A stretch of DNA of 64,000 bases from contig NZ_AFJI01000088.1 in NCBI RefSeq assembly GCF_000264785.1, forward strand, positions 1 to 64,000, given 5' to 3'. Positions 1 to 10,198 of this stretch are shown one piece after another. How positions within the stretch are numbered: position 1 is the first letter of the stretch; each line of letters opens with the position of its first letter. Made by a program: the position numbers and the translations under genes. This DNA comes from Edwardsiella ictaluri ATCC 33202. GTDB taxonomy: Bacteria; Pseudomonadota; Gammaproteobacteria; Enterobacterales; Enterobacteriaceae. The notes under the pieces were generated by a model. That model saw only the letters and a program-made list of their open reading frames with translations. It was not told the DNA's origin and ran no database searches.

Positions 1-41
1 GCAGAGCGGCGTTTTTTTTATCATCTGACGCGAACGGGCGA

Positions 42-326
42 TTAAGCGCGAACGAAGTCGATATGCGTGATTTTCGGCTTGTACGGATGACGCTGTACCG
101 CCTGAATCTTCACTTTGATCTCTTTGCCGTCAACGGACAGCGTCAGAACGTCGGTGTAGAAACCGTCTTTTTCAGACAGGTTCATGGTGGAGTCGTGGTC
201 CAGGGTAACGGACAGCGCGGCTTCGCTACCACCATAAACGATTGCCGGGAATTTGCCGGCAGTGCGCAGGCGGCGGCTCGCACCCTTACCCTGCTCGTTA
301 CGTACTTCAGCGTTGATCGTGAACAT
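42..326 (-). CDS. rplY: 50S ribosomal protein L25
   Basis: A 94-residue protein that matches the short, single-domain enterobacterial L25, which binds 5S rRNA in the large ribosomal subunit. The N-terminus ([20 protein letters not shown]) and the ending THIDFVRA are hallmark L25 sequences. The start is preceded by an AG-rich stretch. The T-rich run just downstream, at about positions 11-18, may belong to its terminator. It lies beside radD as in E. coli (yejH-rplY). The short form lacks the C-terminal CTC extension of other bacteria. Identification is secure. Confidence 0.97.
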   Translation of the reverse strand: MFTINAEVRNEQGKGASRRLRTAGKFPAIVYGGSEAALSVTLDHDSTMNLSEKDGFYTDVLTLSVDGKEIKVKIQAVQRHPYKPKITHIDFVRA

Positions 327-464
327 TGATCTGTCTCTTTAAAAAAATGAAGCCTGCTACAGGCGACCCAGCAGCAGACGGGATATCGTGTGCCCGTCTC
401 AGGCTAAACACCCTCGACAAGGCGGGCGGCATTCTAGCCGATCCGCGCCGGGACGGCAAATAAA

Positions 465-2225
465 TTAGCCGCGCAGCTGGTTCGCCTTGCGAAAACGCCC
501 CTGATAGTCAAATACTTTTTGCCGCACCTGCCAGAACTGGCCCCGTCGGCGCGCCACCACGAAGTCGGGCGCGCGCAGGGCCTCCTGCTGCGCTACGATA
601 TCGGCCGCCCGCTGCCAGCTCAGCTCACAGCCCGGCGCCCGCTGGTGCGGGCGTAGAAATAGCTGGGTAAAGGCAGTGCGCTGAGCCGGGGTGGTCAGGC
701 GGAAGCGTTCGCTGACGTCGGCACCGTCCTCGTCGTAGTAGGTGATCTGCAGCCACTCGCCCTTGGCATCCTCCCCGTCGCGCAGCTGCATTCCGCCGCA
801 GCGTAGCACCAGCGCATCTTTCAGCCTCAGCGCCGCCTTCAGCATATCGTCAGCGTCGACCAGCAGCGCGGCGCACTGATGGCAGCGGCGGGCGGCGATA
901 TCGTTTTCCGCATTGCACTGCGGGCAGTTTTTAAAGCGGAAGCGATAGTCACACTGCTCGCGTCGCCCTTCGTCGTCCTCAAAATAGCCCTGGCAGCGCC
1001 GCCCGTAGTGCTCGACGATACGGCCCTGCCCGTCACACTTGCCCCAGAAGGTATTGGCAAAACCACAGGCGGGGCAGAACACCTGCACCGGCTGACTGTC
1101 GCCGTGGGGCTTACGGCTGCCGACTTCGGGCGTATAGAGATCGTGTGGGTTACCGGCGTAATCGAGGATCAGACAGTCCTGCTTGCCGTCGCACAGGCGT
1201 AGGCCGCGCCCGACGATCTGCTGGTACAGGCTGACGGACTCCGTCGGTCGCAGAATAGCGATCAGATCCACGTGCGGCGCGTCAAAGCCGGTGGTGAGCA
1301 CCGCCACATTGACCAGGTAGCGCAGTCGCTGCGCCTTGAAATCGCGGATGATCGCGTCCCGATCGTCATGGGGCGTCTGCGCGCTGATCAGCGCCGCGCT
1401 ACCCGTCGGCAGCAGGCCCAGCACCTCCCGGGCGTGTTCGACGGTGGCGGCGAAGATCATCACGCCGCGCCGGGTGGCCGCATACTCCTCGATCTGGCTG
1501 ACGATGTGCGGCGTAATGCGCTGCTGATCGCGCAGCTCTCGATTGAGATCCTCGGGGCTGAAGAGCCCGGCCTCCGACGGCTGCAGACGGCTGAAGTCGT
1601 ACTGTACCACCGGCATGTCCAGCCGCTCCGGTGGCACCAGAAAGCCATGGCGGATCATATAGCGCAGCGGCAGCTCATAGATGCAGTCCTGAAACAGACA
1701 GTCATCGCCGCCGCGTATCATGCCGTGATAGTGGTAGCGGTAGATCCAGCCCTTGCCGAGTCGGTAGGGGGTCGCGGTGAGCCCGAGTAGCCGCAGCTGC
1801 GGGTTATGGCCGCGCAGGTGCTGCAGTATCTGCTGGTACTGTCCCTCCTCGCTGTCGCCGATGCGGTGACACTCATCGACGATCAGCAGGGAGAAGGCGG
1901 CATCGAAGTCGGACAGATTGCGTGCGACCGACTGGACGCTGCCAAAGACCACTTTGGCCTGGCTGCCCTTTTGCTTTAACCCGGCGGCATAAATGTCGGC
2001 CTCAAGTCCCCAGGCCAGGTATTTGGCATGGTTTTGGGCCACCAGCTCTTTAACGTGGGCCAGCACCAGGACCCGTCCGCGCGCCAGTCTGGCCAGTTCG
2101 GCGATCACCAGACTTTTCCCGGCGCCGGTCGGCAGAACGATCAGCGCCGGTTCCCGGTGGCGCCGGAAGTGGGCCAGCGTGGCATCGACAGCCTCACGCT
2201 GGTATGGCCGCAGGGTAAAGGCCAT
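465..2225 (-). CDS. radD: RadD (YejH) DEAD/DEAH-box helicase-like ATPase
   Basis: A 586-residue superfamily-2 helicase-like protein acting in DNA double-strand-break repair and recombination, where family members cooperate with RecA. Visible motifs are Walker A PTGAGKS (about residues 31-37), the DEAH-type box VDECH, motif III LTATPYR, and a helicase C domain ending in QIVGRGLRL. The C-terminal part has paired-cysteine zinc modules ([10 protein letters not shown], and CPQC followed by CHQC), typical of RadD. Length equals that of E. coli RadD. The ATG shares one base with the upstream yecH-like stop (TGATG), so the two are probably translationally coupled. It is followed by rplY, as in E. coli. 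Confidence 0.95.
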   Translation of the reverse strand: MAFTLRPYQREAVDATLAHFRRHREPALIVLPTGAGKSLVIAELARLARGRVLVLAHVKELVAQNHAKYLAWGLEADIYAAGLKQKGSQAKVVFGSVQSVARNLSDFDAAFSLLIVDECHRIGDSEEGQYQQILQHLRGHNPQLRLLGLTATPYRLGKGWIYRYHYHGMIRGGDDCLFQDCIYELPLRYMIRHGFLVPPERLDMPVVQYDFSRLQPSEAGLFSPEDLNRELRDQQRITPHIVSQIEEYAATRRGVMIFAATVEHAREVLGLLPTGSAALISAQTPHDDRDAIIRDFKAQRLRYLVNVAVLTTGFDAPHVDLIAILRPTESVSLYQQIVGRGLRLCDGKQDCLILDYAGNPHDLYTPEVGSRKPHGDSQPVQVFCPACGFANTFWGKCDGQGRIVEHYGRRCQGYFEDDEGRREQCDYRFRFKNCPQCNAENDIAARRCHQCAALLVDADDMLKAALRLKDALVLRCGGMQLRDGEDAKGEWLQITYYDEDGADVSERFRLTTPAQRTAFTQLFLRPHQRAPGCELSWQRAADIVAQQEALRAPDFVVARRRGQFWQVRQKVFDYQGRFRKANQLRG

Positions 2226-2467
2226 CAGTGGCGGCAGATTTTATCTGCGCGGGTGATAAAGCCACCTTCGGCGGGGACAAACTTACCGCGCTTGGCCAGC
2301 AGATCCACCAGCCCGGCGGCGTTGAGATCCTCGGCAGAGCAGGTGTGAAAACGGGCATTGGCACCGAAGCGCCGGTCAATGGCGGCGATCAGGGTGTCGC
2401 GGGTATAGGTCGTGTCGCTGGAAAGCATCATATGCATGACGTCATGGCCGTGAATGGATGCAGACAT
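2225..2467 (-). CDS. YecH-like small metal-binding family protein (DUF2492)
   Basis: An 80-residue protein resembling E. coli YecH in length and in the motifs [10 protein letters not shown] and [20 protein letters not shown], with a C-terminal ICRH. The His and Cys residues suggest metal binding, but no biochemical role is established. I placed the start at the internal Met of MSASIHGHD. The frame is open for 14 codons further upstream, but homologs begin here. The stop overlaps the radD ATG by one base, implying co-transcription with the repair ATPase. E. coli does not have a yecH-type gene at this locus, so the placement is lineage-specific. Confidence 0.8.
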   Translation of the reverse strand: MSASIHGHDVMHMMLSSDTTYTRDTLIAAIDRRFGANARFHTCSAEDLNAAGLVDLLAKRGKFVPAEGGFITRADKICRH

Positions 2468-2713
2468 AATATAACCTCTGGCTGGAAGGGGGGAATAGGG
2501 TGCCCGCACTGCGGACGGGTTCCAGTTTACTCATCGGGCGTGCGAGATCCAGCCTATCGCATCGCTTCCTGCGCGGCGATAGCTGGCGGTATGGGCGGTA
2601 TGGTAGACTGAGCGGTCTGCGTTTGCCTCGGCAGTGGGAGATTCCCGCGTTCGGTACAGTGCCGCGGACAATATCGGTTTTTATTTCGCCTTGGTTATAA
2701 CAGAGCAGGTTTC

Positions 2714-3421
2714 ATGAGACTGGACAAATTTATTTCCCAGCAGCTGGGGATCAGCCGCTCATTGGTGATCCGCGAGCTGCGGGCTGCGCGCGTCACCGTC
2801 GATGGTGTCGTCGCCCGCAGCGGATCGCTGCAGGTCACGCCGGATCAGGAGGTTGCCTATGAGGGCAACGTGCTGACGTTTATCACCGGGCCGCGCTACT
2901 TTATGCTGCATAAGCCCGAGGGTTACGTCTGCTCGACGGACGATCCGGACCATGCCACCATTCTCTACTTTATCGATGAGCCGATGGCAGAAAAGCTGCA
3001 CGCCGCCGGGCGTCTGGACCTGGACACCACCGGTCTGGTGCTGCTGACGGACGACGGGCAGTGGTCTCACCGCATCACTTCGCCGCGCCATCACTGTGAG
3101 AAGAGCTATCTGGTGACGCTGGAGCAGCCGCTGGCGCCGCAGACCGCGGCGCTGTTTGCCCAGGGGATTATGTTGAACGGTGAAACGGATCTGACCAAAC
3201 CGGCGCAGCTGGAGGCTTTCGACGAGCATCATGTCCGCCTGACCATCAGCGAAGGGCGCTATCATCAGGTGAAACGCATGTTCGCCGCCGTGGGTAACCG
3301 GGTGGTGGGACTGCACCGCGAGCGTATCGGTGCCATTGCGCTGGATGCGGCGCTGGCGCCCGGCGAGTACCGTGCGCTGAGCGACGATGAGGTGGCCAGC
3401 GCACTGGCTGGCAGGGGGTAA
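2714..3421 (+). CDS. rsuA: 16S rRNA pseudouridine(516) synthase
   Basis: A 235-residue pseudouridine synthase that converts U516 of 16S rRNA during small-subunit assembly. An N-terminal S4-type RNA-binding segment ([17 protein letters not shown]) is followed by the catalytic domain. The conserved [17 protein letters not shown] carries the catalytic Asp, and the family motif [18 protein letters not shown] follows. Length agrees with E. coli RsuA. The ATG is preceded by an AGAGCAGG Shine-Dalgarno-like stretch. In E. coli rsuA is co-oriented with bcr. Here the bcr partner just downstream is destroyed, leaving rsuA effectively monocistronic. Confidence 0.96.
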   Translation: MRLDKFISQQLGISRSLVIRELRAARVTVDGVVARSGSLQVTPDQEVAYEGNVLTFITGPRYFMLHKPEGYVCSTDDPDHATILYFIDEPMAEKLHAAGRLDLDTTGLVLLTDDGQWSHRITSPRHHCEKSYLVTLEQPLAPQTAALFAQGIMLNGETDLTKPAQLEAFDEHHVRLTISEGRYHQVKRMFAAVGNRVVGLHRERIGAIALDAALAPGEYRALSDDEVASALAGRG

Positions 3422-3447
3422 GGAGCCCGGCGTGTAAAGAGGGCCTC

Positions 3448-4350
3448 ATCTGAGGCTTCTCCTGATATTAGGAGTGCTGCCGATGTTGATGCCGCTGGTC
3501 ATCGGCATCTATCTGCCCAGTCTGTCCGTCATCGCCGTACAGTCTGGCGTGTCCGGTGCCGATGCCCCTGAGGGCCGATACGTTAGGTTTTTTCTGCGGT
3601 CAGCGGGTGTACGGCCCGCGGGCCGACAGCGTAGGGCGTAATCTGGTGATCCTGTTCGGTACTTTCCTGTTTGCCCTGACCGGGGCTACCTGTGTGCTGG
3701 TGCACTGCATCGTTCTGCTGGCCTGCTGTGGCCGTTGCCCGTGCGGTGATCAATGCCCTGATATGCGAGATGTTCAGTAAGGATAAATTTTCGCGCATGA
3801 TCTCGTTGGTGGCACTGGTTATGACCTGCGCCCCGTTGCCGGGCGGTGCGTTGATGCTGCGGTTTAGCTGGCACGCCATTTTATGGGCGATGGCGCTGCT
3901 GGTGGCCTTGTTTATCCGGAAGACGCTGTCGCGTGCGCGGCGTCAGCCATTCCGGCTGTGGCCACCCTGACCCATTTCGCCGCTCAGTTCCGCCATTTTC
4001 GCGCGTTGTGCTATATCTGACCCGCGGGTTCCTCTTCTCCGGGACGTTTTTTCAGCGCGTGCCCCTTTGTCTACATCGCTCTCATCAGCATTTCGGCTAC
4101 TATTTTGCCCTGATTTGCCCTGAATATTCTGTTTCTGATGACCTTGATTAACCGCCGTAACGTAGCACCGCTACGGAGTACAGGCGATGCTGCACGTTGG
4201 GTTGGCGTGCCGTTTGTGGCAGGGGCTGGCCTGTGTGCTGCGGGTGCTGGGATTTTGGCCGTTGGCTGGCCCGATAGCGCTGTGCAGTCCCCTGGTAATG
4301 GCGCTCTTCCTGTATGTGGTGTGTGGAGTGGGGTATCCGGAGATCTGACA
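3448..4350 (+). pseudogene. bcr: Decayed bcr (Bcr/CflA-family drug efflux) pseudogene
   Basis: Fragments of an MFS drug-efflux protein lie in order but in shifting frames. They include MLMPLVIGIYLPSLSVI (first helix), GQRVYGPRADSVGRNLVIL (the conserved loop after helix 2), VINALICEMFSKDKFSRMIS, FSWHAILWAMALLVALFI, and a region near 4075-4140 matching the FGYYFALN motif. A further piece, MLHVGLACRLWQGLA, resembles the Bcr mid-C-terminal region. Several frameshifts and stops interrupt it, and the last roughly one third of Bcr is missing. The position directly after rsuA matches bcr in E. coli. No intact product is possible, so bicyclomycin or peptide efflux through this locus is lost. Confidence 0.88.
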
Positions 4351-4507
4351 GCGGTGGGAGAATAACGACAATGTTGGTGATATGTAATCAATTCTAACGA
4401 AATTAATTGCTGTCAATCGGTTATTTGCACTAATTTTCGCGATTCAGCATTTACGGTGTGATTTTTTTGTGAAAAAATTGTGCTGTGTTTATCATCAGAG
4501 TATTAAC

Positions 4508-4855
4508 GTGAAGAATCTCCAGCTATCGATAGTTCATCGGTTGCCTCAGCGCTACCGCTGGGCGTCTGGGTGCACCGGCGTCCAGGTTGAGCCCATTTCG
4601 GAGCCGGAGGCGCAGGGCGCGGCCAACCGGCTGATCGGTCTGAAGCTGTTGAGCCAGCGCGGCGAGAGCGCCTGGCAGGTGATGCGTGACATGTATCTCT
4701 CCCTGCAGGAGATGCCTGTTGCCTGCGCTATCGTTGCGCTTGACGGCGAGCCCTGTCTGTTTGTCGATCCTGAGGATGAGAGTACGGTGATGTGCCGCCT
4801 GAAGAATGACGGGGTGGCGATCGCGGAGCCTATCGCGGCGCACGCGTTTTTGTGA
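4508..4855 (+). CDS. yejG: YejG family protein
   Basis: About 115 residues from a GTG start, matching E. coli YejG in LQLSIVHRLPQ.YRW near the N-terminus and EGEPCLFV-like and CRLKN.GVAIAEP motifs near the C-terminus. Its function is not established; E. coli studies have proposed links to aminoglycoside susceptibility. The frame is also open from a GTG at 4469, but homologs start at VKNLQLS, so I chose 4508. Its last 26 bases overlap the 3' end of the convergent yejA. In E. coli, yejB, yejE and yejF lie between these two genes. Confidence 0.85.
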   Translation: MKNLQLSIVHRLPQRYRWASGCTGVQVEPISEPEAQGAANRLIGLKLLSQRGESAWQVMRDMYLSLQEMPVACAIVALDGEPCLFVDPEDESTVMCRLKNDGVAIAEPIAAHAFL

Positions 4856-6680
4856 TCCCATCGACCCCGGCGTCCCCCTGAGGCGGCAGACGGGCCGCAC
4901 GATTTACGTCATACCACCAATAATCCAATCCCAGACCGTAGCGCGGCCGCTGCGCCGGCATCGTAAACCGGTTCCAATAGGCGAGATGCCGGTGGTCGGA
5001 ATACCACAGCGGCAGCATAAACGCATTCCAGGTTAAGACCCTGTCCAGCGCCCGGCCCAGCGCCCGCAGCGCATCAGGCGAGCGCTGCTGTGCCGCGATG
5101 TGGGTCAGCAGCGCGTCGACTGCGCCATCGCGGACGTTGGCGATATTGCCGCGGCCATCGGCGTAGCGGGATCCCCAACGTATCAGCAGCGCCGGGGAGG
5201 GAAAGGGGGTCGCCGGATAGATCAGCGGGATCATGCCAAAGGCATGGCGTCGGGCCAGGCGGCTGAACTGGCCGCGCGGCGCCTCGTGGATCTGCATATC
5301 GATCCCCAGGCGGGCCAGGCTGTCACGCAGGGGGACGACGTAGTGTAGCCGACTGCCGTACGGCAGCAGCAGGGTGAAGGCGAAGCGCTGCCCGTCCGCC
5401 TGGTTGACCAGCCATGCGCCGTGGCGATGCCAGCCTGCCTGCGTCAGCAGCGTCTGCGCCCGCCGTTGGTCAGCCAGGGGATTCTCTCCGCTTGGGCGGT
5501 AGCGCTGTAGGAAGACGGCGGACGGCACCTCGCCTTGGAGGGGGGCAAGCCAGAGCAGCTCTGCGGCGCTGGGGTAGCCGTGCGCGGCGTAGGGGGTATT
5601 CTGGAAATAGCTGTCGGCGCGTCGGTAGTCGCTATGGTAGAGACTGCAGTTGAGCGTCGGAAAGTCGAAGGCCAGCGAGATGGCTTCCCGTACCCGCCGG
5701 TCGCGGAACAGGGGAAGCTGGTTATTGAACGCCAGCCAGCGGGTTGCCTGGGCGGCGTGGCTGAGAATATCGGCTTTGACGATCGCGCCGCGGGCCACGT
5801 TGCGTTCGGGGTATTGGGTCGCCCAGCGGGCCGGGGAGGTCTCCAGCCACACATCGATCTGATCGTGCAGAAAGCCCGCTTGTGCTGCCCGTTGGCTGGG
5901 ATAGTAGATATAGTGCAGGGTATCAATGTTATAGCGTCCTCGGTTGACCGGCAGGTTGGCCGCCCAATAGTCGGCAAGTCGCTGATAGGTGACGCTGTGG
6001 CCCAGGCGGTAGTGGATGATGCGATAGGGGCCACTGCCGATGGGCGGCTGGCGCAAGGGATGACGCAGCGATCGCTGATGCCAGGCGTGCTGCGGCAGGA
6101 TCGGCAGCCGGGTCAGCAGCGCCAGAATGCGTGCCTTGTCGGGGTATGGCTGCTCAATGCGTATCGTCAACGGCGAGAGGGGGCGTAGGGTGACGCCCTG
6201 AAAACGCTGATGGAAGGCCGCGGGGCCCTGGGTCATCAGCGCGCGAAAACTGAACGCGATATCCCGGGAGGTGATAGGCGTGCGGTCCTGAAAGCGGGCG
6301 TCGGGATTGATGGACACCTCGGCCCAGCGGAAACGGCGATCGTAGCGGATCGAGGCACCGATCAGCGGATAGGCGCTGTCGAGCTCATCGGCGGAGGGGC
6401 AGAACAGGGTATCGTACAGCCGCGCACTGCGGATGGCCGGGGTGCCGTACTCGGCGTAGGGGTTAAAGCTGTCATAGCTGCCGATGGCGGCCAGGCGCAG
6501 GGTACCGCCCTTGGGCGCGGCGGGATTGGCATAGTCAAAGTGGCTAAAGCCCGCGGTATATTTGGCCTCGCCCCTGAGGGCGATGGCGTAGCGTTCGTCG
6601 ATGGTATCCGGTTGCGCCGCCGCACAGAGCAGGGGAAGTGTAAGTCCCAGTATCGGACCGAGCAGAGCGGGTAAGCGCAT
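4830..6680 (-). CDS. yejA: YejA periplasmic oligopeptide-binding protein
   Basis: A 616-residue solute-binding protein of ABC transporter family 5. YejA normally delivers peptides and peptide-linked microcin C to the YejBEF inner-membrane importer. It has a Sec signal peptide (MRLPALLGPILGLTLPLLCAAA), the region PAAPKGGTLRLAAIGSYDSFNPY, and the C-terminal LGLDYWWYDVNRAARLP characteristic of YejA. A tail of about 20 residues follows, slightly longer than in E. coli. The permease and ATPase genes yejB, yejE and yejF, which directly follow yejA in E. coli, are absent. yejA instead runs head-on into yejG with overlapping 3' ends, suggesting a deletion that left an orphan receptor. Confidence 0.93.
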   Translation of the reverse strand: MRLPALLGPILGLTLPLLCAAAQPDTIDERYAIALRGEAKYTAGFSHFDYANPAAPKGGTLRLAAIGSYDSFNPYAEYGTPAIRSARLYDTLFCPSADELDSAYPLIGASIRYDRRFRWAEVSINPDARFQDRTPITSRDIAFSFRALMTQGPAAFHQRFQGVTLRPLSPLTIRIEQPYPDKARILALLTRLPILPQHAWHQRSLRHPLRQPPIGSGPYRIIHYRLGHSVTYQRLADYWAANLPVNRGRYNIDTLHYIYYPSQRAAQAGFLHDQIDVWLETSPARWATQYPERNVARGAIVKADILSHAAQATRWLAFNNQLPLFRDRRVREAISLAFDFPTLNCSLYHSDYRRADSYFQNTPYAAHGYPSAAELLWLAPLQGEVPSAVFLQRYRPSGENPLADQRRAQTLLTQAGWHRHGAWLVNQADGQRFAFTLLLPYGSRLHYVVPLRDSLARLGIDMQIHEAPRGQFSRLARRHAFGMIPLIYPATPFPSPALLIRWGSRYADGRGNIANVRDGAVDALLTHIAAQQRSPDALRALGRALDRVLTWNAFMLPLWYSDHRHLAYWNRFTMPAQRPRYGLGLDYWWYDVNRAARLPPQGDAGVDGITKTRAPR

Positions 6681-6868
6681 GGGAAACGGGCTCCATAACC
6701 GGTGACTGCAGACGATCGGCGGTCATGGGATCGACGCAGTCACTCTCCGTGTGCGCAGTATACGCTACCCGGCGACGGGTTGCTGAGGGAAAGCGCAGGA
6801 GGGTAGGTGTCCGGCGCGGAAATGGGTATACTTGCCGCCCTGTTTGAGCGACTCCCCCGAAGTGAATC

Positions 6869-7798
6869 ATGAACCATAAGCCAGTCACGCCGTCGGATCG
6901 GCACCAGAAAGCGGGCCTGCACCCGCGCAACCGCCATCATGGCCGCTACGATATGGCGGTGCTGTGCCGGATCTCTCCCGCGCTGGGGGCCTTTGTCCGG
7001 GTGACGCCGGGCGGCGGCGAAAGCATCGACTTCGCCGATCCACAGGCGGTCCGGGCGCTCAACCGGGCGCTGCTGGCGCAGGACTATGGCATCGCGCACT
7101 GGGATATTCCCGCACAGTTTCTCTGTCCGCCGATCCCGGGCCGGGCCGACTACCTGCATTATCTGGCCGATCTGCTGGCCAGCACCCGTTCAGACGGCGC
7201 CATTCCGCGCGGCGCGCAGACCTGCGTGCTGGATATCGGCACCGGTGCCAACTGTATCTACCCGCTGCTGGGGCAAGCCGAATACGGCTGGCGCTTTACC
7301 GGCAGCGATATTTCGGCGCAGGCGCTGGCGGCGGCAGCGGCCATCATCCGGGCCAATCCGGCGCTGGGCACGCGGATTCGCCTGCGTCGTCAGCGTCAGC
7401 CGCAGGCGATTTTTCAGGGGATTATCAAGGCCGGAGAGTACTACGCCGCGACGATGTGCAATCCGCCCTTTCACCGCAGCGCGGCGGAGGCCGCCGCGGG
7501 CAGCCAGAGAAAGCTGACCAACCTGGGGCTGCGACCGCCGCAGGCGGCGCGACTGAACTTTGGCGGCAGGGCGGATGAGCTGTGGTGCGACGGCGGTGAG
7601 CAGGCGTTCATTCTGCGGATGATCGCGGAGAGCCGCGCGTTTGCGACGCAGGTGGGGTGGTTTACCTCGCTGGTGTCCCGACGGGAGACGCTGCCGGCGC
7701 TGCGCAGAGCGCTGCGCGCAATCCCGGTGCAGGAGATGCGTGAGGTGACGATGGCGCAGGGGCAGAAGGTGAGCCGCTTTATCGCCTGGCGATTCTGA
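6869..7798 (+). CDS. rlmF: 23S rRNA (adenine(1618)-N6)-methyltransferase
   Basis: A 309-residue SAM-dependent methyltransferase (YbiN/RlmF) that modifies A1618 of 23S rRNA. Visible are the basic N-terminal [14 protein letters not shown], the SAM-binding motif [15 protein letters not shown], the amino-methyltransferase motif NPPFH, and the LNFGG..DELWC.GGE block. The C-terminus ends at FIAWRF, slightly shorter than in E. coli. Start ATG at 6869 adds a short N-terminal extension compared with E. coli. It is divergent from yejA across a 188-bp gap. A GC-rich inverted repeat just after the stop (about 7810-7832) could be a terminator but lacks a T tract. Confidence 0.95.
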   Translation: MNHKPVTPSDRHQKAGLHPRNRHHGRYDMAVLCRISPALGAFVRVTPGGGESIDFADPQAVRALNRALLAQDYGIAHWDIPAQFLCPPIPGRADYLHYLADLLASTRSDGAIPRGAQTCVLDIGTGANCIYPLLGQAEYGWRFTGSDISAQALAAAAAIIRANPALGTRIRLRRQRQPQAIFQGIIKAGEYYAATMCNPPFHRSAAEAAAGSQRKLTNLGLRPPQAARLNFGGRADELWCDGGEQAFILRMIAESRAFATQVGWFTSLVSRRETLPALRRALRAIPVQEMREVTMAQGQKVSRFIAWRF

Positions 7799-7840
7799 TA
7801 CCGCACCGGGGCCGCCTGCGTGGGCGGTCCCGGCGGACGA

Positions 7841-8563
7841 TCACGCGACGTGCTGCAGGAACTCGCGCAGACGCTCGTTGGGCGGCGTATGGATCAGCTG
7901 CTGCGGGCTGCCGTCGGCGCTGATACGCCCTTTATCGACGAAGATCAGCCGTGACGCCACCTTTTCGGCAAAGCCGATTTCATGGGTGACGATGACCATG
8001 GTCATGCCCTCCTCTGCCAAATCTTTCATCACCGTCAGCACCTCATGGCGCAGCTCGGGATCCAGCGCGGATGTCGGCTCATCGAACAGCATCAGCTTGG
8101 GCTTGACCGCCAGCGCACGGGCGATCGCCACCCGCTGCTGTTGCCCGCCGGAGAGCTCTGACGGATAGTGGTGGGCACGTTCGGAGAGTCCCACTTTGGC
8201 CAGCAGGGTACGGGCGCGCTGTTCGGCATCGGCCCGGCTCATACTGCGGACCCGGATGGGGCCGAACATGACGTTTTCCAGCGCAGTCAGGTGGGGAAAC
8301 AGATAAAACTGCTGGAATACCATCCCCGCCTCCTGGCGGATCAGGCGTTCATCCACCCTGGGATCGTTGACGTCCATCCCATCCACCAGCAGCTGACCGC
8401 GGCTGATGACCTCCAGCTTGTTGATGCAGCGCAGCAGGGTCGACTTCCCCGAGCCGGAGGGACCGATGATCACGACTACCTCACCCGGCTGAATTCGCAG
8501 GTTGATATCGTGCAAAACGGCGGTCTGTCCGAAGCTTTTATCGACGTTTTTAAATTCAATCAT
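7841..8563 (-). CDS. glnQ: Glutamine ABC transporter ATP-binding protein
   Basis: A 240-residue ABC ATPase energising glutamine import through GlnP. Visible are Walker A GPSGSGKS (about residues 34-41), the Q loop, signature LSGGQQQR, Walker B LMLFDEP and the switch His in VTHEIGFA. I chose the ATG at 8563 ([12 protein letters not shown]). The longer open frame upstream overlaps glnP and is not homologous. The start overlaps the glnP stop by four bases (ATGA). It is the last gene of glnHPQ, in the same order as in E. coli. Confidence 0.96.
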   Translation of the reverse strand: MIEFKNVDKSFGQTAVLHDINLRIQPGEVVVIIGPSGSGKSTLLRCINKLEVISRGQLLVDGMDVNDPRVDERLIRQEAGMVFQQFYLFPHLTALENVMFGPIRVRSMSRADAEQRARTLLAKVGLSERAHHYPSELSGGQQQRVAIARALAVKPKLMLFDEPTSALDPELRHEVLTVMKDLAEEGMTMVIVTHEIGFAEKVASRLIFVDKGRISADGSPQQLIHTPPNERLREFLQHVA

Positions 8564-9216
8564 ATAATTTTTAATCTTCTTTCCAGGCGGCGTAGGACAA
8601 AGCTCAGGGCCAGCGTCATGATCAGATAGATCACAGCGACAGCGCTCCAGATTTCCATGGCGCGGAAGTTTCCGGCGATGATCTCCTGTCCCTGACGGGT
8701 CAGTTCGGCCACGCCGATGACGATGAACAGCGAGGTGTCCTTGATGCTGACGATCCACTGGTTCCCCAGCGGGGGCAGCATGCGACGCAGCGCCAGCGGC
8801 ATGATCACATGGCGCAGGGTATCGCGGCGGGAGAGGCCCAGAGCCAGTCCCGCCTCGCGAAAGCCGCTGTGAATGGAGAGCACCGCGCCGCGGGTGATTT
8901 CGGCGATATAGGCGCCGGAGTTGATCATGATCGTGATAATGGCAGCGCTGAAAGGGTCGATGCGCAGCGGCATCATCATCGGTAGGGCGAAGTAGATAAA
9001 CATCACCTGCACTACGATGGGGGTACCACGGATAAGCTCGATAAACACCAGGGCGATGTGGTTGCTCAGCCAGCCGCCGAAGGCGCGCGCAAAACCGGCG
9101 GCCAGGCCGATGATCAGGCCGCCGAGCAGTCCCAGCACCGAGATCCAGAGGGTGAGTTTGGCGCCTTCCAGCAGCAGCGGGATGGCATCCCAGATGGTGC
9201 TCCAGTCAAACTGCAT
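8560..9216 (-). CDS. glnP: Glutamine ABC transporter permease
   Basis: A 218-residue polar-amino-acid permease of the inner membrane with several hydrophobic helices. The EAA-type loop is visible as [25 protein letters not shown], where it docks onto GlnQ. The N-terminus [19 protein letters not shown] matches E. coli GlnP. I chose the ATG at 9216 because a strong Shine-Dalgarno (AGGAGAAT) sits seven bases upstream and homologs start there. It overlaps glnQ by four bases. A short GC-rich hairpin separates it from glnH. Confidence 0.96.
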   Translation of the reverse strand: MQFDWSTIWDAIPLLLEGAKLTLWISVLGLLGGLIIGLAAGFARAFGGWLSNHIALVFIELIRGTPIVVQVMFIYFALPMMMPLRIDPFSAAIITIMINSGAYIAEITRGAVLSIHSGFREAGLALGLSRRDTLRHVIMPLALRRMLPPLGNQWIVSIKDTSLFIVIGVAELTRQGQEIIAGNFRAMEIWSAVAVIYLIMTLALSFVLRRLERRLKII

Positions 9217-9272
9217 GTTGATTCTCCTGGTAAAACCGTATTTGTTACCGTGCAACGCCCGTGAGGACAAAG

Positions 9273-9291
9273 GGGCGCCCGGCGGGCGCCC
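9273..9291 (-). terminator. Hairpin between glnH and glnP
   Basis: A perfect inverted repeat, GGGCGCCC-GGC-GGGCGCCC, lies just after the glnH stop and before glnP. It has only a weak following CTTTG, so it is not a strong terminator. Such intra-operon hairpins commonly stabilise the upstream mRNA, which would favour production of the binding protein GlnH over the membrane components. That role is inference. Confidence 0.55.
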
Positions 9292-9297
9292 AGAGCA

Positions 9298-10044
9298 TTA
9301 CTTCGGTTCGACGCCGAACCATTTTTTATAGATAGCCGCGTAGGTCCCATCCGCCTTCAGGGTTTTCAGCGCGTCGTTGACCTGCCCGCGCAGCGCATCG
9401 CTGCCCTTCGGGAAGGCGATACCGTAGGCCTGTGCCTCCAGCGAGTCGCCGACGGCCTTAAACTGACCGTTGCCCGCGGTTTGAATAAAGTAAAGGATGT
9501 TGGGGGTATCGTGCAGGACGGCGTCGGCGCGGCCGGTCGCCAGTTCCAGATAGGCGTTATCGATATTGGGAAACTGACGCAGATCCTTGCTCTTTACGTG
9601 CGCCTTTGCATAGTCTACGCCGGCCGTGCCACTCTTCACGGCCAGTACTTTGCCGTCCAGATCCTTCACTCCGTGGATCTGTGCGTTGCCGCTCTTCACC
9701 ATGACCATCAGTCCGCTGTTGTAGTAGCCGTCGGAGAAGTCGATGGCTTTTTTACGTTCTTCGGTAATGCTGATACCGGCCAACGCCAGATCTACATTAC
9801 GGGTCTGTAGCGCGGGAATGATCCCGCTGAAGTCCATTGGTTTCAGCGTATAGCTTAGGTGTAGTTGCTTGGCGATGGCATCCCACAGGTCGATATCGAA
9901 ACCGACATATTTATCGCCCTTTTTAAATTCGAATGGGACGAACGCCGTATCGGTGGCGACGATCAGCGGTTTTTCCGCAGCCTGAGCGCTGACGGCGAAG
10001 GCCAGCGCCAGGGCTGCCACGGAGGCTTTCAACATTGCTTTCAT
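9298..10044 (-). CDS. glnH: Periplasmic glutamine-binding protein
   Basis: A 248-residue solute-binding protein (family 3) that captures glutamine in the periplasm. The signal peptide [22 protein letters not shown] is followed by mature [20 protein letters not shown]. The ligand-binding region [13 protein letters not shown] and the family motif [25 protein letters not shown] are clear. An AGGAA Shine-Dalgarno precedes the ATG. It is the first gene of glnHPQ, with a candidate sigma-54 promoter and NtrC-like sites upstream. Confidence 0.97.
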   Translation of the reverse strand: MKAMLKASVAALALAFAVSAQAAEKPLIVATDTAFVPFEFKKGDKYVGFDIDLWDAIAKQLHLSYTLKPMDFSGIIPALQTRNVDLALAGISITEERKKAIDFSDGYYNSGLMVMVKSGNAQIHGVKDLDGKVLAVKSGTAGVDYAKAHVKSKDLRQFPNIDNAYLELATGRADAVLHDTPNILYFIQTAGNGQFKAVGDSLEAQAYGIAFPKGSDALRGQVNDALKTLKADGTYAAIYKKWFGVEPK

Positions 10045-10095
10045 CGTAATGGTTCCTTGTCTTTGCGATAAGCCGCTTGTATTTGACCGGGATGT

Positions 10096-10114
10096 AATGA
10101 AAAAAACATGCCAA
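10096..10114 (-). promoter_or_regulatory. Candidate sigma-54 promoter of glnHPQ
   Basis: On the minus strand TTGGCATGTTTTTTTCATT fits the sigma-54 pattern TGGCAC-N5-TTGCA, with a correctly spaced -24 GG element and one mismatch in the -12 GC element. It lies about 50 bases upstream of the glnH ATG. E. coli glnHp2 is a sigma-54, NtrC-dependent promoter, so this assignment fits the known biology. Confidence 0.7.
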
Positions 10115-10198
10115 CTATTTATTTATATTCATTATCAATTAGTTACATTTATCTCTGGCCAAAAGATACAGCGCTGGGGCAGGTGTGGGGTGGTGAGT

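Noticed and set aside
1272..1790. Long open frame antisense to radD
   Set aside because: It mirrors the high-GC codon structure of radD on the other strand, has no signal or family motif, and radD is well supported.
7841..8758. Longer glnQ start at 8758
   Set aside because: The extra 65 residues are a shifted reading of glnP. The ATGA overlap at 8560-8563 gives the native start.
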